From: an uncultured Bacteroidota bacterium
Lineage (GTDB): Bacteria > Bacteroidota > Bacteroidia > Bacteroidales > P3
Length of the DNA stretch: 57,436 nucleotides
Assembly (NCBI GenBank): GCA_902791695.1
Contig: CADAWR010000012.1
Span: 1 to 57,436 of the forward strand
Direction: 5' to 3'
This document shows positions 33,970 to 41,552 of the stretch, piece after piece. The notes beneath the pieces were generated by a model. The model made no database searches. It was not told where the DNA came from and saw only the letters and a program-made list of their open reading frames with translations. Position 1 is the stretch's first letter, and each line of letters begins with the position of its first letter. Position numbers and translations under genes: made by a program.

Positions 33970-35826
33970 TTATTTCTTTTTCTTCTTCACCCTGCGTGTC
34001 AGCGGCAGCTTCTGGCAAGGCTCCACCTCACGGTACATCTTCTCCACGTCCTTGCGCTTCACCTCGCCGTTGAGGTACTTCTCTACCAGCAGGCCCGCTA
34101 TGGGGGCCGCCCACGTGCCGCCGCCGCCCTGCGCGTTCTCCACATACACGGCCATGGCTATCTTGGGATCGTTCTTCGGCGCGAAGCAGATGAACACCGA
34201 GTGGTCGTTGCCATAGTTCTCCGCCGTGCCGGTCTTGCCGCACACGTCGAGCCCGTCTACGCGCGCACGGCGCGCCGTACCGCCGGCCACATGCACCACG
34301 TCATACATACCGTCGGCCGCTATGTCGAAATACTCGCGCTTGACGCCCGTCTCGTGGCGCACCGTGTACTCCTCGTTGCGCAACGAGTCGGGCCCATAGA
34401 AGCGCACCATGTGCGGCGTGATGTACCAGCCGTGGTTGGCCACTATGGCCGCCAGGTTGGCCATCTGTATCGGCACCACGGTGACCTCGCCCTGGCCTAT
34501 ACTGTTCGAGTATATCGTCGAGAAGGCCCACCGTTCCTTGCCGTACCAGCGGTTGTAGTAGGCCGTGTCCGGTATGTTGCCTTTCTGCACACCGCTCATG
34601 GGCAGGTCTATCGGCAGCTTCTGCCCGAATCCGAAGCGCAGCATGTACTCGCGCCACACCGTCAGGCCGTACTGCGAGTCCTTGTATATGTTCTTGTACT
34701 TGCCCTGCTGTATCACACGGCGGTAGACCTGGTAGAAGTAGGGGTTGCAGCTCATCTTGATGGCCTCGCGCACACAGGTGGCCGACGGATGGTTGTGGCA
34801 GCCCACGAGGCTCTTGTCGCAGGCGAAGCCGCTGCCCGGCGTGATGACGCCGAGGTCGAGCGCCACCATGCTCTGCGCCACCTTGAAGATAGAGCCCGGC
34901 GGATACTGTCCCATCAAGGCGCGGTTCAGCATCGGCTTGGCAATGTCGGCATTCAGCTTCTTGTAGTTCTCGCCACGTATGCGGCCCACCAGCAGGTTGG
35001 GGTCGTAGCACGGCGCGCTGACCATGGCCAGCACCTCGCCGGTGCTCGGCTCCAGAGCCACCACGCAGCCTCGCTTGTTGGCCATCAGCTCCTCGGCATA
35101 CTGCTGCAGGTCGGCGTCGATGGTGGTGTGCAGGTTCCACCCCTCCACGGGCAGCGTGTCGTACATGCCGTTGGCATAGGGGCCTATCTCGCGGTTGTGC
35201 ACATCCACGTGCATCAATCGCTGGCCCTTGACGCCGCGTAGCACCTCCTCGTAGCTCTTCTCCAGGCCACTCTTGCCTATGTAATCACCCCGCTTGTAGT
35301 ACGGGTCGCGGTCCAGGTCGCCTTGGTCCACCTCGCCCACATAACCCAGCACCTGCGCCGCTATCGGGCGGTCGTAGATGCGCAGCGTGCGCTGCGAGAT
35401 ATAGAACCCTTTGAAGCGGAACATCTTGTTCTCGAACTTGGCGTACTCCTGCTTCGAAATCTGCTTCATGAATATCGACGCCGAATAGGGCGAATACTTG
35501 CGTGCCTTCTGCATGCGCTGCTCGAAGTCCTCGAGGTCGATGCCGAGGCTACGGCAGAAATAGGCGGTATCGAGGTCCTTCACCATGCGCGGTATGACCA
35601 TCAGGTCGTACACTGCCTCGTTGTGCACCAGCAGCTCGCCGTGGCGGTCGTAGATAAAGCCGCGCGCCGGATATTGCGTCACATTGCGCAGCGACTGCCG
35701 CCGCGCCAGGTCACGGTATTCAGGGTCGAACAGCTGCAGCATCGCCAGCCGCCCTATGAACAGGACGCCCACGATGATGAAGATGGTCTTGACCACCCGT
35801 CCGCGATCCGAATACTTGTCCGACAT
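33970..35826 (-). CDS. mrdA: Penicillin-binding protein 2 (elongasome transpeptidase)
   Basis: 618 residues with one N-terminal membrane anchor (about 13-33). A PBP dimerisation domain with RGFIYDRHGELLVHN is followed by the transpeptidase: catalytic SxxK in PPGSIFK, SxN as SCN, KTG in CGKTGTAEN. The lysine-rich end (RRVKKKKK) is unusual but not disabling. It cross-links peptidoglycan for rod elongation with RodA, encoded next. The usual upstream mreBCD is absent; the upstream spacer holds palindrome copy 3. Confidence 0.96.
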   Translation of the reverse strand: MSDKYSDRGRVVKTIFIIVGVLFIGRLAMLQLFDPEYRDLARRQSLRNVTQYPARGFIYDRHGELLVHNEAVYDLMVIPRMVKDLDTAYFCRSLGIDLEDFEQRMQKARKYSPYSASIFMKQISKQEYAKFENKMFRFKGFYISQRTLRIYDRPIAAQVLGYVGEVDQGDLDRDPYYKRGDYIGKSGLEKSYEEVLRGVKGQRLMHVDVHNREIGPYANGMYDTLPVEGWNLHTTIDADLQQYAEELMANKRGCVVALEPSTGEVLAMVSAPCYDPNLLVGRIRGENYKKLNADIAKPMLNRALMGQYPPGSIFKVAQSMVALDLGVITPGSGFACDKSLVGCHNHPSATCVREAIKMSCNPYFYQVYRRVIQQGKYKNIYKDSQYGLTVWREYMLRFGFGQKLPIDLPMSGVQKGNIPDTAYYNRWYGKERWAFSTIYSNSIGQGEVTVVPIQMANLAAIVANHGWYITPHMVRFYGPDSLRNEEYTVRHETGVKREYFDIAADGMYDVVHVAGGTARRARVDGLDVCGKTGTAENYGNDHSVFICFAPKNDPKIAMAVYVENAQGGGGTWAAPIAGLLVEKYLNGEVKRKDVEKMYREVEPCQKLPLTRRVKKKKK

Positions 35827-35925
35827 AATTGTGTTTCTAACGCCACCGCCCCACTTTTATTGTGTGCGCCCTATATTTTTATTTAAACGCCGCAATCCCA
35901 CGCCGCACCCCCTACCCCACCGCGC

Positions 35926-36058
35926 CGTCGCCTCTCCGTACCCACTCCGTCCGTTCACCGGTTGTTCTACGACTGTTCACCGGTTTAAACCGGTAAACAA
36001 CCGGTGAACAACCGTAGAACAGACGGAGAGGATACGGAGAGGGTGCGTAGAGGCGACG
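35926..36058. repeat. Long dispersed palindrome, copy 3 (compound hairpin)
   Basis: The outer arms CGTCGCCTCT (35926-35935) and AGAGGCGACG (36049-36058) are exact complements. Inside are CTCCGT/ACGGAG arms, then GTTCACCGGTTGTTCTACG and its near-complement, and in the centre the palindrome CCGGTTTAAACCGG. The wording TTCACCGGTTGTT ties it to copies 1 and 2, while the arms have diverged. It occupies the mrdA / secreted-protein divergent spacer (35827-36158), which has no gene. Confidence 0.85.
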
Positions 36059-36099
36059 CGGCGACAATGGCCAAATTATTGCAAAAGAAGACAAAAAAT

Positions 36100-36130
36100 T
36101 TGCAAAATCAATTTATTATCCATACCTTTG
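36100..36130 (+). promoter_or_regulatory. Promoter for the secreted-protein pair
   Basis: TTG at 36100-36102, a 20-bp spacer and TACCTTTG at 36123-36130, 28 bp before ATG 36159. Confidence 0.82.
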
Positions 36131-36158
36131 CAAAATCAAAACAAAACACCCATCGCAC

Positions 36159-37538
36159 ATGAAGAAAACCATATTTATATTATTTTCAGCCATTTGCTTA
36201 GTTTCTCTCTATAACAATGTTAATGCGCAAGAATACGAGTATGACAATATAAATCCACAAAAAGTAATCGTACGAACATATCACGACAGTTGCCAAATAC
36301 TCTATGCCGAACAAAATAATAGCACAAACGTTTTGATTCTGCGAACACCAACAGTGAACAAAATCTTCAAACTACCGTATGGCATGAAAATAAATGACAT
36401 GGAAGTCTACTCAAGCGCCGTTGGATTCTGCGGCTCATTCAACGGCAAAGGTACTGCAGGACTTTTCCATGCATTAGATGTCTTTGATGGCACCGACGGC
36501 CTCCTATATTTTACATGCACCTCCCCATACATATTTCACCAACAATACTACAATGACACCTACATAAAAATAAAAGAGTTCCTAAAAGTGGACATCAACT
36601 ATACCTCCACCAATGGTTATTACTTAGCCTTAATCGCCTCGGCATACCTTGACACAAACGACCACTATTTAACCAATATCGTTGCATCTGCACATTTTAT
36701 CAGTAGCAACCAATGGCGCATCGAATGTCTATATGAAGAAGGCCAGCCAATAATATATTCCGATATAAAATGTCTTGACAACATAATTGTTGCATCCGGC
36801 ACAACCAAGGATTCCGGGAACCTGGCAATAAAGACATTCCAAAAGACAACAGAGTTTCTACAGTACCCACTTACGCCTGGGTTCTCGCAGAAAGTCTGTG
36901 AATATTTCGGGCCGTCACCATCAACATTGACAACACAGATAAAAGACAACATTGCTGCCTTTGCAATACATACTTATAAAGGTACCCATATACACAGATT
37001 AAGTATAAACCCGACAACTGGTGCCGTTACGCCTTTCAGGCCCTCCGTTTCCATAAAACCGGATGAACTTTTAGGAGTTGATCCTATCAACTGGCGGCTA
37101 TACGATTTACGGCGTCGTGCCTTATACCCATTGACCGACACCACTCCACAGGTTGTTTTTCTTTTGGAAAATGCCGCACACAAAAACAATATTTATGAGC
37201 GCAATATCATACGTGTGTTCACCCATAGTTCACCATCAACACTTGTTGCATTTCGAGACCACATATACGACATGCAGTCAATAGACTCCAAACTTATGCC
37301 TTCAGAAGTTTTCCGCGCCGGTGTATCAACTAACGGGTACCTTTCATTATCCAATAACACTATATACGAAAACCCAAACGCTTGTGCCGAGGGCTGGGAG
37401 TTACCTGCAGAATATCTTAATCCCATAATTGGACAAATGAAATACAGCAGCCATGCTACAATTAAAGACGAATCAGTGATACCTTTTTATCCGCAGATCA
37501 GTACAATACCAGTAAACCAAATATGCCCGCAAGAATGA
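36159..37538 (+). CDS. Secreted protein of unknown function (AT-rich)
   Basis: 459 residues with signal peptide (MKKTIFILFSAICLVSLYNN, cut after VNAQ). The mature part is beta-rich, and repeated strand patterns such as INDMEVYSSAVGFCGSFNG and CLDNIIVASGTTKDSGNL suggest a propeller-like fold; no catalytic motif is recognised. Base composition is clearly more A/T-rich than the flanking core genes, with codons such as ATA and AAT frequent, pointing to later acquisition. It overlaps the next gene by ATGA, so the two are co-translated. It has no T9SS sorting domain of its own. Confidence 0.75.
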   Translation: MKKTIFILFSAICLVSLYNNVNAQEYEYDNINPQKVIVRTYHDSCQILYAEQNNSTNVLILRTPTVNKIFKLPYGMKINDMEVYSSAVGFCGSFNGKGTAGLFHALDVFDGTDGLLYFTCTSPYIFHQQYYNDTYIKIKEFLKVDINYTSTNGYYLALIASAYLDTNDHYLTNIVASAHFISSNQWRIECLYEEGQPIIYSDIKCLDNIIVASGTTKDSGNLAIKTFQKTTEFLQYPLTPGFSQKVCEYFGPSPSTLTTQIKDNIAAFAIHTYKGTHIHRLSINPTTGAVTPFRPSVSIKPDELLGVDPINWRLYDLRRRALYPLTDTTPQVVFLLENAAHKNNIYERNIIRVFTHSSPSTLVAFRDHIYDMQSIDSKLMPSEVFRAGVSTNGYLSLSNNTIYENPNACAEGWELPAEYLNPIIGQMKYSSHATIKDESVIPFYPQISTIPVNQICPQE

Positions 37539-38668
37539 AAAGGAAATATGTTTTAACCATACTATTGCTCGCAGCGATGTGCAAGCCTATGGCGGCACAA
37601 TACGGCGACCTGTACTACCATCGCACAGGAGACACCATAGAGGGGAGGCCGAACAATGGATACTTCGAATGGTGGGATTGGGATTATTTCATAGAGAACA
37701 ATAAGCCTGTGTGGTTCTGGTATATGACATGTCAACCGATAAATCTTATGCGTTACTATACGCAGTCGCCCTTGAGAATAGTCGGAATAGCCGGCTTGCC
37801 GATATCGTATGTCGACTCAACTGGTAGACAGACGGTGGAGACTTGCAGTCCGGAGTACTTTGTCGTTTACGAAGCGTGCGCCGACAGTGTTTACAAGGTC
37901 GGGGAACTGGAGTGGAACCTTGCCGACCCTCACCGCTATGTTCATATTGTAAGTAATGACCTCATGATTAACGAGTATCACAACTATGATGCCACATATT
38001 GCTGTACGGACAACCACGATGAGGTTGTCGCTTCGTTGTACGAGTACTATTTTGACACTCCGATAACAGTGACGGATTCCTTCTATGTCGGTGGCACATG
38101 CAACTGCAGGTTTGTATACAGCTTCGATCCAATTATCACAGAATATGCAAGGTCTACCCAGATGAACTATCCGTACGGCTGCAAAACCGAATACGGCGAA
38201 GACACTTCCGAATTCCGGTGCATGCAGCCGACAACTGTACACCTGCTTACATATACACAATTGAGAGACGACTTGTTCGAATGGCGGCATGTTGACAACC
38301 GGGTGCCACTGCTTATATATCCAATAGTGGAGGTTGACACGACGGTGCCACCAGGAATTCACGACACCATTCCCAACGACACCATTGTGCCGCCAGACAC
38401 AAACCATGTGGGGTTTACGTATATGCTTCCCAATGCATACAACAATATAACACTGTCGCCCAATCCGGCACAGAAAAGTGTGACGGTGACAAGCCAACAG
38501 AACCTTAAGGATATTGACATCTACAACACTGCAGGCATACTGGTGCATAGCGATCACTATACAGGCCACCGCACAACCATAGACCTGACGGGGCTGCCGC
38601 GAGGGATGTACGTGATGCATGTGCGGACATATGCAGGGGTGACGAAACTGAAACTGGCGGTAGAATAG
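37535..38668 (+). CDS. Secreted protein with T9SS type A sorting domain
   Basis: 377 residues from ATG 37535 (MKRKYVLTILLLAAMCKP, signal peptide). The mature region has several Cys and aromatic residues and no known domain. Near residue 275 a Pro/Asp/Thr linker (VPPGIHDTIPNDTIVPPDTN) leads to a C-terminal Por sorting domain (NITLSPNPAQKSVTVTS, DIYNTAGILVHSD, GMYVMHVRTYAG). It overlaps the preceding unknown secreted gene (ATGA), suggesting the two proteins work together at the surface. Confidence 0.82.
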   Translation: MKRKYVLTILLLAAMCKPMAAQYGDLYYHRTGDTIEGRPNNGYFEWWDWDYFIENNKPVWFWYMTCQPINLMRYYTQSPLRIVGIAGLPISYVDSTGRQTVETCSPEYFVVYEACADSVYKVGELEWNLADPHRYVHIVSNDLMINEYHNYDATYCCTDNHDEVVASLYEYYFDTPITVTDSFYVGGTCNCRFVYSFDPIITEYARSTQMNYPYGCKTEYGEDTSEFRCMQPTTVHLLTYTQLRDDLFEWRHVDNRVPLLIYPIVEVDTTVPPGIHDTIPNDTIVPPDTNHVGFTYMLPNAYNNITLSPNPAQKSVTVTSQQNLKDIDIYNTAGILVHSDHYTGHRTTIDLTGLPRGMYVMHVRTYAGVTKLKLAVE

Positions 38669-38705
38669 CCTCCCTGCGGGAGGGCATCTCCAATTTATCA
38701 ACCTG

Positions 38706-38752
38706 CCAACCGCCGAGCCTGTCAAGAGTTTAGGCCCGGCGGTTGGTTTTTT
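38706..38752 (+). terminator. Rho-independent terminator
   Basis: CCAACCGCCG (38706-38715) pairs with CGGCGGTTGG (38737-38746), followed by six T. An inner GCCT/AGGC pair extends it. Confidence 0.85.
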
Positions 38753-38867
38753 GTTGAAAACTTGTTGGGCACAGGTCGGATTTTCTGGCTAATTTAGCAA
38801 AAGAATTTTGAGCCCCCCTATTGGGGCAGGCAACAGAGAATGTGTAACTTAAAATAATTGTTAAGCC

Positions 38868-41468
38868 ATGCAGGGCGACTTGTTTTCGGGAATTGAACCC
38901 GTAGAGAAAAAGAAAGAGGAGAAGACGATGAAGACCTACACTCCGGAGGAGATTATGCGCTCCTCGGTGGAGTATTTCCACGGCGACGAACTGGCCGCGA
39001 ACGTGTGGATGAACAAGTACGCTTTGCGCAACGACGACGGCGTCTACGAGCTCAACCCCGACATGATGCACCGCCGTCTGGCCCGCGAGTATGCACGCAT
39101 AGAGAACAAGTACCCCAACCCGCTGGGCGAGGAGGAGATATACCAATTACTTAAGGATTTCAAATATATAGTGCCGCAGGGAAGCCCGATGAGCGGCATT
39201 GGCAACAACTTCCAGGTGGTGAGCCTGAGCAACTGCTTCGTCATCGGCAACCAGGGCAACAGCGACAGCTACGGCGGCATCATGAAGATTGACCAGGAGC
39301 AGGTGCAGCTGATGAAGCGCCGCGGCGGCGTGGGCCACGACTTGAGCCACATACGCCCGGGCGGCAGCCCCGTGAAGAACGCGGCCCTCACCTCCACCGG
39401 CATCGTGCCGTTCATGGAACGCTACAGCAACACCACGCGCGAGGTGGCGCAGGGCGGCCGTCGCGGTGCCTTGATGCTCAGCATCAGCATCAAGCACCCC
39501 GACTCGGAGAATTTCATCGACGCCAAGATGGAGCAGGGCAAGGTGACAGGCGCCAACGTGAGCGTGAAGATTACAGACGAGTTCATGCGCTGCGCCATGG
39601 AGGGCAAACCCTTCGTGCAGCAGTACCCCATAGACTCGCCCAACCCCACCTACACCAAGACCATCGACGCCCGCGCCCTGTGGAACAAGATTATAGCCAA
39701 CGCATGGCAGAGCGCCGAGCCCGGCGTGCTCTTCTGGGACACCATACTGCGCGAGAGCGTGCCCGACTGCTACGCCGACTTCGGCTACCGCACCGTGAGC
39801 ACCAACCCCTGCGGCGAGATACCGTTGTGCCCCTACGACAGCTGCCGCCTGCAGGCCATCAACCTCTACTCCTACGTCGAGAAACCCTTCACCAAGGAGG
39901 CTTACTTCAACTTCGACCTCTTCAAGGAGCATGTGCGCAAAGGCCAGCGCCTGATGGACGACCTGATTGACCTTGAGCTGGAGAAGGTGGACCAGATACT
40001 GAAGAAGATAGAGGCCGACCCCGAGAGCGAGGAAATCAAGAGCGTGGAGCACAACCTGTGGCTGAACATCAAGATGAAGTGCCTCGAAGGGCGCCGCAGC
40101 GGCTTCGGCATCACCGCCGAAGGCGACATGCTGGCTGCCTTGGGCCTCCAGTACGGCTCCGACGAGGCCACGGCCTTTGCCGTCAAGGTGCAGCAGACAC
40201 TGTGCTGCGCAGCCTACGGCTCGAGCGTGGAGATGGCTAAGGAGCGCGGCTCATTCCCCATCTACAACGCCAAGCGCGAGGAGAACAACCCCCTCATCCA
40301 GCGCATACGCGAGGCCGACCCGCAGCTCTACGAGGAGATGACCAAGCACGGCCGCCGCAACATCGCCCTGCTAACCATAGCACCCACGGGCACCGTGAGC
40401 ATCTGCACACAGACCACCAGCGGCATAGAGCCGGTGTTCCTCGTCAGCTACAAACGCCGCAAAAAGATAAACCGCCCCGACTCCGGCGAGCAGGTCAACC
40501 AGGCATCGGGCAACCACAATATCATCAAGGACGAGAACGGCGACTACTTCGAGGAGTACAATGTGTTCCACCCGAAGTTCCTCGACTGGGCCCGCATCAA
40601 CGGCTACGATGTGGAGGAGGTGAAGAACATGGACGACGCCACACTGCAGAAGCTCATTGAGCAGAGCCCCTACTTCCATGCCACCAGCGCAGACATCGAC
40701 TGGGTGGCCAAGGTGAAGATGCAGGGCGCCATACAGAAGTGGGTGGACCACAGCATCTCGGTGACCGTCAACATACCGAAGGAGACCACCAAGGAGGTGG
40801 TGAGCAAGATATATGAGACGGCATGGGAGAGTGGTTGCAAGGGCTGCACCATCTACCGCGACGGCTCACGCACCGGCGTGCTGGTGAGCAACAACGAGAA
40901 CAAGAAGGAGAACCCCTGTTTCGGCGAGAGCAAAGCCCCCAAACGCCCCAAGAAACTGGAGGCCGAGGTGGTGCGCTTCAAGAACGAGAAGGAGGACTGG
41001 ATTGCCGTGGTGGGCATGTACGAAGGCCGCCCCTACGAGATATTCACCGGTCGAGCCGAGAACTTCCTGCTGCCCAAGAACGTGGAGCGTGGCTGGGTGA
41101 TCCGCGTCAAGGAGAAAGGTCAGGAACACGCACGCTATGACTTCCAGTTCACCGACCCGGACGGCTACCATATCACCATCGAGGGCCTCTCGCGCATGTT
41201 CCGCAAGGAGTATTGGAACTACGCCAAGCTCATCTCCGGCATCCTGCGCCACGGCATGCCCATACCCAACGTGGTGGAGCTCATAGGCAAACTGACCTTC
41301 GACACCGACAGCATCACCACATGGAGCAACGGCGTGGCACGCGCCCTGAAACGCTACATAAAGGATGGCACCGAGACCGGCGAGGTATGCCCCGACTGTG
41401 GCAGCAAACTAGTGTACACCGGCGGCTGCAAGAGCTGCCCGCAGTGTGGTTGGAGCAAATGCAGTTAA
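38868..41468 (+). CDS. nrdJ: Adenosylcobalamin-dependent (class II) ribonucleoside-diphosphate reductase
   Basis: 866 residues. It reduces ribonucleotides to deoxyribonucleotides with a B12 cofactor. Barrel landmarks are QGSPMSGIGNNFQ, SLSNCFVIG (first redox Cys), STNPCGEIPL (Asn, catalytic Cys and Glu) and LTIAPTGTVS. The C-terminus has paired Cys (CPDCGSKLVYTGGCKSCPQC, then KCS), a zinc-ribbon/redox-shuttle tail typical of NrdJ. An in-frame ATG at 38928 is a possible alternative start. A weak promoter (TAATTTAG at 38790-38797, TTG 22 bp before) is present. The leader is too short to hold a cobalamin riboswitch. Confidence 0.95.
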   Translation: MQGDLFSGIEPVEKKKEEKTMKTYTPEEIMRSSVEYFHGDELAANVWMNKYALRNDDGVYELNPDMMHRRLAREYARIENKYPNPLGEEEIYQLLKDFKYIVPQGSPMSGIGNNFQVVSLSNCFVIGNQGNSDSYGGIMKIDQEQVQLMKRRGGVGHDLSHIRPGGSPVKNAALTSTGIVPFMERYSNTTREVAQGGRRGALMLSISIKHPDSENFIDAKMEQGKVTGANVSVKITDEFMRCAMEGKPFVQQYPIDSPNPTYTKTIDARALWNKIIANAWQSAEPGVLFWDTILRESVPDCYADFGYRTVSTNPCGEIPLCPYDSCRLQAINLYSYVEKPFTKEAYFNFDLFKEHVRKGQRLMDDLIDLELEKVDQILKKIEADPESEEIKSVEHNLWLNIKMKCLEGRRSGFGITAEGDMLAALGLQYGSDEATAFAVKVQQTLCCAAYGSSVEMAKERGSFPIYNAKREENNPLIQRIREADPQLYEEMTKHGRRNIALLTIAPTGTVSICTQTTSGIEPVFLVSYKRRKKINRPDSGEQVNQASGNHNIIKDENGDYFEEYNVFHPKFLDWARINGYDVEEVKNMDDATLQKLIEQSPYFHATSADIDWVAKVKMQGAIQKWVDHSISVTVNIPKETTKEVVSKIYETAWESGCKGCTIYRDGSRTGVLVSNNENKKENPCFGESKAPKRPKKLEAEVVRFKNEKEDWIAVVGMYEGRPYEIFTGRAENFLLPKNVERGWVIRVKEKGQEHARYDFQFTDPDGYHITIEGLSRMFRKEYWNYAKLISGILRHGMPIPNVVELIGKLTFDTDSITTWSNGVARALKRYIKDGTETGEVCPDCGSKLVYTGGCKSCPQCGWSKCS

Positions 41469-41507
41469 ACAAGCAAATCTTTTTCTTAGCAAGCACATAT
41501 CACCCAG

Positions 41508-41535
41508 AAGGGGAGTCGCACCAGGCTCCCCTTTT
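41508..41535 (+). terminator. Terminator between nrdJ and pcrA
   Basis: AAGGGGAG (41508-41515) pairs with CTCCCCTT (41526-41533), with a short T-run after it. Modest strength. Confidence 0.6.
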
Positions 41536-41552
41536 GATTAAAGAGACAAGAA

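Noticed and set aside
34201-35241. 346-codon plus-strand frame inside mrdA
   Set aside because: mrdA is complete with all transpeptidase motifs; the frame has no recognisable domain.
38753-38867. Cobalamin riboswitch before the B12-dependent reductase
   Set aside because: The spacer is only 115 bases and no B12-box wording is visible; a full riboswitch needs roughly 200 bases.
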